Source: Rhizobium vallis (GTDB taxonomy: Bacteria; Pseudomonadota; Alphaproteobacteria; Rhizobiales; Rhizobiaceae). From it: 64,000 bases of DNA. The notes under the pieces were generated by a model. That model had not been told where the DNA came from, searched no databases, and was given only the letters and a program-made list of their open reading frames with translations. The stretch is from positions 186,001 to 250,000 of the forward strand of contig NZ_ML133695.1 in the NCBI RefSeq assembly GCF_003985155.1. The letters run 5' to 3'. Both the position numbers and the translations under genes were made by a program. Of the stretch, positions 8,095 through 16,443 are shown piece by piece (within the stretch, counting starts at the first letter, position 1; each line of letters begins with the position of its first letter).

Positions 8095-9378
8095 TCAGGC
8101 GGCCTGCAGCGCCAACTCCAGATCGGCGATCAGATCATCTGGATGCTCGATGCCGATCGAAAGCCGGATCGTCGATTCCAGCACGCCGATACGCTCGCGC
8201 ACATCGGCCGGCACGCCGGAATGCGTCATGGCGGCCGGGTGGCTTGCAAGCGATTCCGTGCCCCCGAGGCTGACGGCGAGCTTGAAGACCTGCAGCGCGT
8301 TCAGGAATTTGAAGGAGGCCGGCTGGCCGCCGCGGATATCGAAGGAGAAGGTCGAGCCGGCGCCGGTGCATTGGGCGGCAAAGGTGCGGCCGGAGGGCGA
8401 GTCCGGGTCGTGGTAGGGGAGATAATGCACCTTCTCGACCTTCGGGTGATCGCGCAGGAAATCGGCGACGGCCCGCGCATTGCTGTTGGCCCGCTCCATG
8501 CGCAACTGCAGCGTTTCGAGTGATCTTCCCAGCATCCAGCAGGAATGCGGATCGAGCTGCGTGCCGATCGCGCCGCGTAGCGCCTTGACCTGCTTGACGA
8601 TCCCCTTGCGACCGAGAACCGCGCCGGCGATCAGGTCCGAATGGCCGCCGACATATTTGGTCAGCGAATAGAGCGAGATATCGGCGCCATGCTCGATCGG
8701 CCGCTGGAAGACCGGCCCGAGCAACGTGTTGTCGCAGACGACGATCGGCACATGCCCCTGCTTCGCGCCGATCGCATCAGCCACGCGCCGGATCATCGCG
8801 ACATCGACGAGGCTGTTGGTCGGATTGGCGGGCGTCTCGATCAGGATGACGGAAACCCGGCCCTTGCCGACCGCTTCATCCGCCGCCTTCTGCACCGATG
8901 CCTCGCTGACGCCATCGGCAAAGCCGACTGCCGCGACGCCGAGATTGAGGAAGGTCTTTGCCAGCAGGGTTTCGGTGCCGCCGTAAAGGGGCTGCGAATG
9001 CAGGACCGCATCGCCTGGACGGACGAAGGCAAGCAGCGTGGTGGCAATCGCCGCCATGCCCGATGAAAACAGCGCGCCGCTTTCGGTGCGCTCGTAGACG
9101 GCGAGCCTGTCCTCGACGATCTCACTATTGGGATGATTGAAGCGCGAATAGACGAGGCCCGCGCCCTTGCCCGCCGGCGGCTCGCGCCGGCCCGAGACAT
9201 AATCGAAGAAATCGCGGCCATCCTCGGCGGAGTTGAAGACAAAGGTGGAGGTGAGGAACACCGGCGGCTTGACCGCGCCTTCCGAGAGTTCGGGATCGTA
9301 GCCGTAGTTCAGCATCTGCGTTTCGGGATGCAGTGCATGATTGCCGATATGGGTTTTGGAAGGATGCGGGGCGGTCAT
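8095..9378 (-). CDS. Cystathionine gamma-synthase family PLP enzyme
   Basis: A 427-residue fold-type I PLP enzyme of the Cys/Met metabolism family. It has the SSGMAAIATTLLAFVRPGD region, CDNTLLGPVFQRPIEHGAD, and the Schiff-base lysine in SLTKYVGGHSD. The start at 9378 is set by GAGGAG 6 bases upstream; 11 extra in-frame codons upstream look unreal. The family includes cystathionine synthases and lyases, methionine gamma-lyase and O-acylhomoserine sulfhydrylases, and the exact reaction cannot be fixed by eye. Confidence 0.85.
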   Translation of the reverse strand: MTAPHPSKTHIGNHALHPETQMLNYGYDPELSEGAVKPPVFLTSTFVFNSAEDGRDFFDYVSGRREPPAGKGAGLVYSRFNHPNSEIVEDRLAVYERTESGALFSSGMAAIATTLLAFVRPGDAVLHSQPLYGGTETLLAKTFLNLGVAAVGFADGVSEASVQKAADEAVGKGRVSVILIETPANPTNSLVDVAMIRRVADAIGAKQGHVPIVVCDNTLLGPVFQRPIEHGADISLYSLTKYVGGHSDLIAGAVLGRKGIVKQVKALRGAIGTQLDPHSCWMLGRSLETLQLRMERANSNARAVADFLRDHPKVEKVHYLPYHDPDSPSGRTFAAQCTGAGSTFSFDIRGGQPASFKFLNALQVFKLAVSLGGTESLASHPAAMTHSGVPADVRERIGVLESTIRLSIGIEHPDDLIADLELALQAA

Positions 9379-9463
9379 GATCGTCTCCTCTGTCGACGTG
9401 CCGAAGCACAAACTACATCAAAACCGCATCGGGCGAGCAACCATCGATGAGGCTCCTTAACGA

Positions 9464-10537
9464 TCAACTCACCGTCTCGCCCAAAGTGTCGGCGACATAG
9501 GCGCCGCGCGCGCCCATCGGCAGCGGCGGCCCGGTCGTCGTGTCCTTCGCGGTCTGATGCTCCAGCTCGGCGTTGAGTTCCGCGCCGATGATGAGAATGA
9601 CGACGGAAAGCCAGATCCAGACGAGGAAACCGATCAGAGCGCCGAGCGCGCCATAGGTCGCGTTGTAATTGGCGAAATGATCGAGATAGAAGGAGAAGCC
9701 GACCGACATGACGGCCCAGGCAAACGTGGTCAGACCGGCACCCCACGTCATCCAGCGAACCCTGGCAGGCTCGCGGCTCGGGCCGAAGCGATAGACCAGG
9801 GTCACAGCCACCGCGACGACGAAGAGAAGCAGCGGCCATCTCAGGAGAAGCGCCATGTGCTCCTTGAACTGGTCGAGCCAGAGATAGGAGAGCACGACGG
9901 GCATCACGCCGATGAGCGCCACCAGGACGACCGCAAAAACCATCGCGCACAAGGTGAAGCAAAGGCCGATTAGGTTCAGCCGGATGAGGCTGCGCTTCTC
10001 CCTCTCCTCATAGGCGACATTCATGGCGTCGAAGATCGCCAGCGTGCCGCTATGTGTGCTCCAGAGCGCGATGGCGAGACCGATGAAGAAGGTGATGCCG
10101 AGCGTGCTGTCGCGCTTTTCGACGAGCGCCTTGATCTGGTCGGCAAAAAGATCGAAGGCGCCGGGCGGCAGGAGGATGGCAAGCTCGCGCAGATGTTCGG
10201 AAATCGTCACCGGATCGGCCACCAGCCCATAGAGCGAGACCAGGGCCGCGAGCGCGGGAAAAAGCGCGAGCAGCAGATAGAAGGTTACCCCCGCCGCAAT
10301 CAGCGTCACCCGGTCGTCGAGGATTTCATGGAAGGCGCGCCAGAACACGTCGCGCAGGCCACGCAGCGGAATGGCCTCGGGCGTGGCGGCCCTGCGCCCA
10401 TGATCGTCGCCCACCTTGCCGGCAACGACGGCAAGAGAATCCCGCTGCCTTGCCTGCACCACGACAAACGCACCGATCGCCGCGGCCATTATTCCAACCG
10501 CGACGGAGAACCCCTTGAGGCGGAGCACCTCTGCCAT
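9464..10537 (-). CDS. YihY/BrkB family inner-membrane protein
   Basis: A 357-residue integral membrane protein. An N-terminal membrane segment is followed by the YihY core: DRVTLIAAGVTFYLLLALFPA, NVAYEEREKRSL, and several long hydrophobic helices ending in LGALIGFLVWIWLSVVILIIGAELNAE. ATG 10537 is preferred over upstream in-frame starts because GGAGGA lies 7 bases before it. The molecular function of the family is not settled; the old label of ribonuclease BN is wrong for YihY. Confidence 0.88.
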   Translation of the reverse strand: MAEVLRLKGFSVAVGIMAAAIGAFVVVQARQRDSLAVVAGKVGDDHGRRAATPEAIPLRGLRDVFWRAFHEILDDRVTLIAAGVTFYLLLALFPALAALVSLYGLVADPVTISEHLRELAILLPPGAFDLFADQIKALVEKRDSTLGITFFIGLAIALWSTHSGTLAIFDAMNVAYEEREKRSLIRLNLIGLCFTLCAMVFAVVLVALIGVMPVVLSYLWLDQFKEHMALLLRWPLLLFVVAVAVTLVYRFGPSREPARVRWMTWGAGLTTFAWAVMSVGFSFYLDHFANYNATYGALGALIGFLVWIWLSVVILIIGAELNAELEHQTAKDTTTGPPLPMGARGAYVADTLGETVS

Positions 10538-11195
10538 TACCCTATCCTCCGATCTGCTTCGGGGATAACGCTGCGCGCCGCTAAAGGATGCAAGCTGTTG
10601 CTTTCCCGCGGAGAATCCCGGCAGGGGAGGGGACTTCGCTGCCGCCATGAGCGTCGCAGATGAGAATCCGGCGCAAATTGGAAGATTATAAGCCACTGAT
10701 TTTGTTGGATTGGTTTTGGGCTACGGAAGCGAAACCGGGGTTTGGTTTCGTTACTCCGGCGTGAGGGCTATCTTGGTGCTGTGGCCGATGGGGCGATTTT
10801 ACCGAGTCGGGACCGGCAAAATTCGCCTGCAGATCCACCTAAGAGACGTAATTCTGGGCCTGATGCCGGCTGCCATTACCGTTTCAGACACTTCCGAACA
10901 CCGATGAGAGCAATCCTCAGAGCAGGCTCGACGGCAAATCCACCGCCGCAAAGTCTTGCCTCATCAATAGCGCCGGCGGCAACGGCCGACAATAGCTGCG
11001 ATCGTTATCCACGCCAAATGTGGTTGACTTGACGGCGCGTGAACGCCGCACCTTCACGTCGTTTAGTGCCCGTCGATCATCAATGGGGCACTCGTTGCAC
11101 CTTGCAAGGTTGGAGCGTTTGGGCGGCCAATCGAAGCCGGCCACTCACATCGGCCCATGGCTTGTTTCAGTCACACACGCTTATGCAGCGAAGGA
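10538..11195. other. 658-base gap without a supported gene
   Basis: I see only short reading frames in several directions with no ribosome sites, recognizable motifs or codon bias like the neighbours. No clear inverted repeat was noticed. Codon composition looks less GC-biased than the flanks, which fits the start of an accessory stretch that runs to about 15.4 kb. Confidence 0.45.
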
Positions 11196-11711
11196 TCAAT
11201 CGAATTCGCCGCTATTGATCTTTGCGATCCAATCAGCGTCCAGGTTCAGCAATGCCTCGGCTATGTCGATATGCCCCTTTGCAACAGCTTGCGCCGCTGC
11301 CGCGGAAAGGAACATCGACCGGTCCCAAGCTTCGTTCCGTTGAAGGCTCACATTGTCGATTAGACGTCCAATCGCGCCATGGTAGTCTTCGGCGTACATC
11401 TCCGGAATGTCTGGTCCCCGACCCGCCCGACGAGCCACTTCAACGGCGGCGGGCAAATGAAAAAATGAGGCGTCGACCGGCCTGCTCGCCTCACTTGCGA
11501 TCTGTACGATATGTGGAACGGCCACGTAGGAAGCCCTATAAACATCTCCTTGGTGGCAAAGTCGAGACCACAGGCTGAACCAGGGCTCTTCCTCAAAACT
11601 TGCCTTTGGACCGGGCGACATAGCCAGCGCCCTTAGCAATTCCGGAATGTCGTCGGCGCTGCCGTAGGCATGGCGCAACTCTCTCCAGCGGGGATCGGTA
11701 ATCGATAGCAT
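11196..11711 (-). CDS. Hypothetical protein with W-LCHQGDVY-ASYVAVPHIV motif
   Basis: A 171-residue soluble protein starting MLSITDPRWRELRHAYGSA. The segment LWSRLCHQGDVYRASYVAVP looks like a recurring conserved block of uncharacterized bacterial proteins, and the predicted alpha-helical repeats recall HEAT-like scaffolds often seen in immunity proteins. That link is a weak inference. No partner toxin is visible next to it. It stands alone in an accessory stretch. Confidence 0.6.
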   Translation of the reverse strand: MLSITDPRWRELRHAYGSADDIPELLRALAMSPGPKASFEEEPWFSLWSRLCHQGDVYRASYVAVPHIVQIASEASRPVDASFFHLPAAVEVARRAGRGPDIPEMYAEDYHGAIGRLIDNVSLQRNEAWDRSMFLSAAAAQAVAKGHIDIAEALLNLDADWIAKINSGEFD

Positions 11712-12114
11712 GAACGCACCTTACCGCCGGGCACGATGCCGTCAACCAGCGGCTACACTCGCCCAATCCTCCTTCCGGGTTTAGATTTTGGTCCGTGCCG
11801 TGCCGTACAGGTCGCCTCATTGAGAGTGCTGCATGAGGCATCTCCCGGCCGCCTACACCAGTTGCCCGCTGGCCGCCTTCGTTATCCGTTGTCCGCGGAC
11901 AACTGCGTCGTCCACCGCTTCGGAGGCTGTGGAGTTTCAAATATCGAGCACACTTGCCGAACCCGCCACCCGGCAGTTCCGCTGTATAAACTCGGCCGCC
12001 CCGTCCCTCACATATGCGATCATTACGTTGCAGAATTTCGACTGACCCCGCGGGAAATCGACTTCATGAACCGGGCCTGCTATCGACTGGCATCCCTTTC
12101 GAGCTCTGTGTGTT
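11712..12114. other. 403-base gap with a 16-bp palindrome
   Basis: No supported gene lies here. The one clear element is the palindrome at 11888-11903, listed separately. Overlapping short frames in all directions have no initiation signals. Confidence 0.45.
11888..11903. repeat. Perfect 16-bp palindrome, copy 1
   Basis: GTTGTCCGCGGACAAC is its own reverse complement. The identical 16-mer recurs at 12916-12931. Between them lie the GNAT gene and the broken transposase. Confidence 0.8.
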
Positions 12115-12615
12115 ATGGTCCGTCTCCTCGTCACCTATATGGAACAGCTTTCGCGCCCGCAGGGAGCCGCGTTGTCCTGTCCCGATTCAGCCGTCAGTGT
12201 CGCAAAGGAAGGCCCTGGCGCGAAAGACTATCTTCAACTCTATCAATCCGTGGGGATGCCGTTGCAATGGGATGGGCGCCTTCGGATGCCAAGAGCAGAA
12301 CTTTTGGCGTTCCTGCGTAGCAGTTCCACAGCACTCTACATATTGCGGCACGGCGGGCGCTCAGTTGGATTGTGCGAGTTCGAGGGCGTCGGCGAAAGGG
12401 ACGTGGAGCTAAAACACTTTGGCCTGATCCCGGAAGTTCAAGGCCGTCGTCTCGGGCCGTATCTGCTGGATTGGTCCCTGCGCTCGATATGGAACCATCG
12501 ACCTGACCGCGTATGGCTCCACACAGATACCTATGACCATCCGAAAGCCAAAGCCACCTACGAGCGCATCGGCTTCAGCGTCTACGCCGAGGCCATGGAA
12601 GAGTTTCCAGACTGA
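12115..12615 (+). CDS. GNAT family N-acetyltransferase
   Basis: A 166-residue protein with a GNAT core in its C-terminal half: strand ELKHFGLIPEVQGRRLGPYLL, whose QGRRLG is the acetyl-CoA pyrophosphate loop (Q/R-x-x-G-x-G/A type), then WLHTDTYDHPKAKATYERIGF, the usual closing motif. It would transfer acetyl from acetyl-CoA to an unknown amine. The start is uncertain: ATG 12115 and ATG 12139 both lack a good ribosome site. It is bracketed by two identical palindromes. Confidence 0.82.
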   Translation: MVRLLVTYMEQLSRPQGAALSCPDSAVSVAKEGPGAKDYLQLYQSVGMPLQWDGRLRMPRAELLAFLRSSSTALYILRHGGRSVGLCEFEGVGERDVELKHFGLIPEVQGRRLGPYLLDWSLRSIWNHRPDRVWLHTDTYDHPKAKATYERIGFSVYAEAMEEFPD

Positions 12616-12680
12616 TCTTATGTCCAGAAGTGGCATTCCGCAGGAATTCTCCAAGGCAGAACGACATGGCAGTTTCCGCC

Positions 12681-12912
12681 ATGGCAAATTTATTTGGAAC
12701 AGACCGCTCGCAGCTTTTGCTTCTTCCTGAGATAGTGGATGACTACGGCCGGAAAATCCGGTCTACTTCATCGAATCCTTCGTGGATCAGCTTGATTTGG
12801 AGGCAGCGGGCTTCGTTCGCGTGACGGCGAAGGTTACGGGACGGCCGGGATATGACCCGGCCAATTTGCTGAAGCTCTAAATCTGCGACTACCTGAACCG
12901 CGTGCGATCGAG
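12681..12912 (+). pseudogene. IS1182-type transposase N-terminal remnant, frameshifted
   Basis: Translation from ATG 12681 gives MANLFGTDRSQLLLLPEIVDDY. After a frame change just past 12743 it continues ENPVYFIESFVDQLDLEAAG and then TGRPGYDPANLLKL, a TAA stop, and ICDYLNRVRSS. This follows the start of IS1182-family transposases (LLLPPSLDDYV, ENPVR-ID-FVD-LDL, GRPGYHP-LLKLYIYGYLNRV-SS). The apparent lesions are a loss of 4 bases near 12744, a stop where Tyr is expected, and truncation at the following palindrome. No terminal repeats were found. Confidence 0.75.
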
Positions 12913-12915
12913 CGG

Positions 12916-12931
12916 GTTGTCCGCGGACAAC
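12916..12931. repeat. Perfect 16-bp palindrome, copy 2
   Basis: GTTGTCCGCGGACAAC, identical to 11888-11903. It starts right where similarity to IS1182 transposases ends, so it may mark a recombination or insertion junction. Confidence 0.8.
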
Positions 12932-13131
12932 GCTGCCTTCAAGCAAGGACAGAGCCACCGCATGCCGCACCGCGCTCGTTCATAACATCGCCTGCGCAAT
13001 CTCGACGCAACCGCCAGGCTTGAATTTGCCGCATTGCGGCACTACCTCGTGATGAGCCGAAGCGCTGCACCCCTCCTAGCTGCTTCGGCCCGATGGACAG
13101 CATTTCCCCTCCCATGCTGTCGGTCACTATC

Positions 13132-13167
13132 GAAGCCCGGCGCCTTTCTCTCCCCGCGCCGGGCTTC
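13132..13167. repeat. Hairpin with 12-bp perfect arms
   Basis: GAAGCCCGGCGC (13132-13143) and GCGCCGGGCTTC (13156-13167) flank a 12-base pyrimidine-rich loop. No T-run follows on either strand, so a repeat or processing structure is as likely as a terminator. Confidence 0.55.
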
Positions 13168-13442
13168 TCCCCCTTCCATGCCGTCGCGCGGATGGCAGTT
13201 CTCCCGCCCGCCCGATCCCCATCCTCTCGTAGGCGCGGCATTCTCCCGATCTCATCTTGTGTAGCGCAGGCCGAAGGCCGAAGCGTCGAAGGCTGCGCCT
13301 TGCCCCATCCGCAACGAGGCGCACCCGCCTCGCCCTTCGAGGTCCTTGCGAGGCGCTGCAGGGCAAGGCTCTCTTGGGGACCTTGCGCGAATCCCCAGCA
13401 TTTCTCATTGATCGATCAACAGCGAAAGAAACGAGGTGACAG

Positions 13443-13883
13443 ATGGACAGGTTAGCGCAATGCCATTGCGGATCACTCCGCGCGAAGGCCTCAGGCGATC
13501 CGCTTACGGTGACCCTTTGCCATTGCCGGGACTGCCAGCGACGAACCGGCGCCGTGGCGGGCAGCGGCGCGATCTTTGCGAAAAGCGAGGTAACGATCGA
13601 GGGAGAGTGGAAGGTCTTCGAACGCGAGGCCGCCGAAGGGCGCAAGGTCCGGTTCCGCTTCTGCCCGAATTGCGGGACGTCGCTGTACTGGGAAGGTGAT
13701 TTCAATGCGGAGTTCTGCGGCATCGCCGTCGGCGCCTTCGCGGACCCGACCTTTCCACCGCCCTTGCTTTCCGTCTACGAACAATCGAGACATGAGTGGG
13801 TCCAGCCTCCCGATGGCGTGGTGCGTGCCCGGCGCGGCCTGGTTTCGTCGGCGGCGGCCGACAACGAGCCGGACGATATGTGA
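13443..13883 (+). CDS. GFA family (CENP-V/GFA domain) zinc protein
   Basis: A 146-residue protein with the GFA zinc-binding layout: CHCGSL at residues 8-13, CHCRDCQRRTG near 26-36, and FCPNCGTSLYW near 74-84. The family is named after glutathione-dependent formaldehyde-activating enzyme, but most members have no proven activity. ATG 13443 has a purine-rich GAGGTGAC just upstream. It is isolated, with no formaldehyde oxidation genes nearby. Confidence 0.85.
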   Translation: MDRLAQCHCGSLRAKASGDPLTVTLCHCRDCQRRTGAVAGSGAIFAKSEVTIEGEWKVFEREAAEGRKVRFRFCPNCGTSLYWEGDFNAEFCGIAVGAFADPTFPPPLLSVYEQSRHEWVQPPDGVVRARRGLVSSAAADNEPDDM

Positions 13884-13910
13884 GCGGCAAGGATCCAGAG
13901 GACGGCTCGG

Positions 13911-14465
13911 TTATAGCCCCCACTTCGGGCCTTCTTGCGACAACACAACCTCGACTGGATCGCCGCTCACCTCGACGGACAGACCGCCGAGCGCATTCCA
14001 GCGAAACAGATTGAGATGCCAGCCGCCGGGGATCAGTCTCGATCGGTCGATGATGCCATCGGCGCCCGCCGCCCTGGCGAGATCGGCCGTGCGCCATGAC
14101 GGCGGCTCCTCGCCGACGGCCAATGCGGAGCGCCAGGAGAGATTGGAGGCGTCCCGGTCGATGCCGAGCCGTTCACACGCCTGCTCATCATGCTGATCGA
14201 GCACAAAGGCATTGCTGACCGACAGCGGCACGACTCCACGCCGCCGCCCGTCTTCGCGCATATAACCTGAGATCGCCATGATCGCCCATTCGGCCGAAGC
14301 GCTCATATAGAGAGCCGGCTGGCCGAGCCGGTGATAGCGCCCCGCGCTCGTCCCATCCGGAGGATCGAGTACGCGATCGAGGCGCTCGACAAGAACGGAA
14401 CGAAAAAAGCGTCCGCCCACCTGGCGAAAGATGCTTGACGGTTCGCTTGTTGGCAGCTGTTCCAT
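13911..14465 (-). CDS. RES-domain protein (NAD+-degrading toxin family), orphan
   Basis: A 184-residue protein. FRQVGGRFFRS, AGRYHRLGQPALYMSASAEWA and the C-terminal NLFRWNAL fit the RES fold; in characterized cases (MbcT type) this fold phosphorolyses or hydrolyses NAD+. RES toxins normally sit beside an Xre/MbcA-type antitoxin. None of the frames upstream (14466-14700) or downstream gives one. It is either an orphan, a non-toxic homologue, or paired with an unrelated neighbour. Confidence 0.7.
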   Translation of the reverse strand: MEQLPTSEPSSIFRQVGGRFFRSVLVERLDRVLDPPDGTSAGRYHRLGQPALYMSASAEWAIMAISGYMREDGRRRGVVPLSVSNAFVLDQHDEQACERLGIDRDASNLSWRSALAVGEEPPSWRTADLARAAGADGIIDRSRLIPGGWHLNLFRWNALGGLSVEVSGDPVEVVLSQEGPKWGL

Positions 14466-14895
14466 ATGGGTCCGGGAATGATCGATACGAGAGCATGCAG
14501 GCGATCGATAACAGAGGCGTGTCTTCCATGGTTGCCACGCCGAGCGATATTATGCCAGCAGCGATGTGGTTTTCGATTGCCGGAGCACCATGGCGAAAGG
14601 CGCTTGGAATTCCACCACGACTTATGCCTAGAGAAGTAACGGAAGTGAAGCTCGATATCACTTCTGCAAAGGCTGTCGACCAAACGAAATCAATGCGTTA
14701 TTTTCTATGGGCAATAACCGATGAGGCCGCATTGAAGGAATTGCAGCTGGGCGCCATATCCGTAGGGAACCGAGGTGGGTTTGCCACGCATTCCCGTCGA
14801 AGGCCGAACCGAACCCGAAACGAGGACAGAGAAAGTCTGATCTGTTTGAAGCCCAACGGAGGCTGCAGGCTGAAGCCGATGAAGTCGTCCAAGCG
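14466..14895. other. 430-base gap, possibly including the 5' end of the next gene
   Basis: No independent gene is supported. The frame of the following gene is open back to a stop at 14722-14724, and translated residues just before 14896 (SDLFEAQRRLQAEADEVVQA) look like genuine protein, so at least about 14827-14895 is probably coding. Confidence 0.5.
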
Positions 14896-15429
14896 TTGCG
14901 GCTTGACGAGCTTCTTGCCGGTCTCGGGCAACCTGTCAGAGTTGGAAGCTCGGCAATGGGACTCATGGTGCGTCGAGACATCGATATCACGGTCATCTGT
15001 CCCAGGCTCGACGCTCAGGCAATGGAAGCATTTACTGCAATCGGCGCTCGCCTGATGCGGATGACAGAACGAGTGGTCGCGGTGCGCTTCCGCAATGACA
15101 GCGGAAAATGGAACAGAGAGCCCGAGAAATATCCGGACGGCCTTTACCTCTGGCTGTCTGTTCAAACGCCGGATCAAACAGTGTGGACTATCGACATCTG
15201 GTTGGTCGATCAACCGGACCGGCAGCCTGACATCGCCCACTTGAAGACTCTGCTGCCCCGGCTGACGGATGCGGATCGGGAAACAATCCTGCGAATTAAG
15301 ATCGCCTTGGCCGAGCGTCCGCAAAATGCTGGAACAGTTTCCAGCGCGCTTGTCTACGAAGCCGTGCTGGACCACAGAGTTCGCACCGTAGCCGAGTTCG
15401 AAAACTGGCATCAAGAACACCGCTCCTGA
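14896..15429 (+). CDS. Nucleotidyltransferase-fold-like hypothetical protein, start unclear
   Basis: At least 177 residues. GQPVRVGSSAMGLMVRRDID-ITV resembles the minimal nucleotidyltransferase motif (G-S followed by D-x-D), and the remainder (RFRNDSGKWN, DGLYLWLSV, WTIDIWLVDQPDRQPDIAHL) is well structured. The only canonical start in frame is TTG 14896, yet coding-like sequence continues upstream without ATG or GTG; CTG 14842 is another option. The gene may have lost its start or be 5'-truncated. Substrate unknown. Confidence 0.55.
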   Translation: MRLDELLAGLGQPVRVGSSAMGLMVRRDIDITVICPRLDAQAMEAFTAIGARLMRMTERVVAVRFRNDSGKWNREPEKYPDGLYLWLSVQTPDQTVWTIDIWLVDQPDRQPDIAHLKTLLPRLTDADRETILRIKIALAERPQNAGTVSSALVYEAVLDHRVRTVAEFENWHQEHRS

Positions 15430-15504
15430 TGTCACAAAGCGCCTGGACCGACGGCCGCTTCTTACGCATTGCAGCGCAGCGTTCGGTCGGCTCTTCCCGA
15501 TGCC

Positions 15505-16443
15505 TCATACCACCAGCATCCCCTGCCGCTCGGCAAGTGTCACCACCGCGCGGGTTCCGGCGTTGAACTCCAGAAAATCCGCCTCGATGCCGTCGCTGAA
15601 GATCACGCCGTGTTCGGGCATTTCGGAGACGATGGTGAGCGGCTGGGCTTCGGAGACGAGACCGGCGACGATGCTGGTGCCCGTCGTGCGGCTCGGAAAG
15701 GGTTCGCGCACGAAATAGCGCAGGTAATCCGCGTCCCAGGCGAAGGACATGTCGATCGTCCTATCGGTGGGTTCGAGGCCGAGCGCGCTCGCCGCTCCCA
15801 GCGTGCCGGAATAGAGGCTCTTCAGCCAGCCGGTCGAGCCCATGCCTGTCGAGACGATGATGCCGCTGGAGGACTGGCGCTCCTCGCGCTCCTCGGCGTG
15901 CAGGATGTAACGCGCCGAGACATGGCTTTGCGGCCCGATGAAGAGATCGTTGACCGCATGAATGACGGCGCCGGTGTTGAGCGTCGCCTTGGCCATGCTG
16001 ACGCGCTTGATCGGCCGCCGGTTCTTCAGTGTCTCGCCGATCACCCGGGGAAGGCTCTTCGGATTGAAGGGAAGCAGCAGGCCGTCCCAGCGCTGGGGAT
16101 CGGGATTGACGCCGAGGACCGGCTGTCCGTCGAGATATTTGAGCGTGTTGGCGACCAGGCCGTCCTGGCCGAGCACGACCACGACGTCGTCAGCGCCGAA
16201 GACGAAGTTTGCGAGGTAGCGGCGCTCGAGACGCTGCACGCGGGCGACCGCGCGCAGACTGGTTTCGACTTCGGCGATAGCCGCTTCGTATCGCTTCTTC
16301 TCGGCGAGATAATCGCTGAAATCGGCGCCGAGATGTTCGACATAGAACTGCGCCTGCTGCACCGTGTTGAACCGGGCGATGAGTTCGTCGAGCCGGGTCG
16401 GCCTGACGACCAGGATGATCTTGCGTTCGTCAGAGACCGGCAC
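15505..16443 (-). CDS. Divergent NAD kinase-like (NADK fold) protein
   Basis: A 312-residue protein. VVVLGQDGLVANTLKYL takes the place of the NAD kinase GGDG loop (here GQDG, Asp kept), GVNPDPQRWDGLLLPF replaces the next NADK block, and IIVSTGMGSTGWLKSL replaces the TPTGSTAY strand. An N-terminal extension of about 90 residues, partly coiled coil, is unusual for NADK. It overlaps the SPFH gene by 14 bases (coupled translation). It may phosphorylate NAD(H) or a related nucleotide, or only bind it; regulation by the NrtR-type gene next door fits NAD metabolism. Confidence 0.7.
   Translation of the reverse strand: MPVSDERKIILVVRPTRLDELIARFNTVQQAQFYVEHLGADFSDYLAEKKRYEAAIAEVETSLRAVARVQRLERRYLANFVFGADDVVVVLGQDGLVANTLKYLDGQPVLGVNPDPQRWDGLLLPFNPKSLPRVIGETLKNRRPIKRVSMAKATLNTGAVIHAVNDLFIGPQSHVSARYILHAEEREERQSSSGIIVSTGMGSTGWLKSLYSGTLGAASALGLEPTDRTIDMSFAWDADYLRYFVREPFPSRTTGTSIVAGLVSEAQPLTIVSEMPEHGVIFSDGIEADFLEFNAGTRAVVTLAERQGMLVV

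Larger units (their letters stand above)
12616..13442. other. 827-base gap holding a transposase remnant and hairpins
   Basis: Contents in order: the broken IS1182-type transposase start (12681-12912), the second 16-bp palindrome (12916-12931), the hairpin at 13132-13167, and a GC-rich stretch at about 13255-13385 with GGCCGAAGGCC and CGAGG repeats like the dispersed repeat at 1992-2127. No intact gene is seen. Confidence 0.55.

Noticed and set aside
10710..11343. Short plus-strand frames in the gap after the YihY gene
   Set aside because: No ribosome site, no codon bias, no recognizable domain.
14435..15055. A 206-codon plus-strand frame between the RES gene and the nucleotidyltransferase-like gene
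   Set aside because: No motif and it conflicts in frame with the better-supported 14896-15429 gene; no antitoxin-like HTH in it either.
15505..16443. Annotation as ordinary NAD kinase (nadK)
   Set aside because: Key loop is GQDG, blocks differ and the N-terminus is extended; function is left open.
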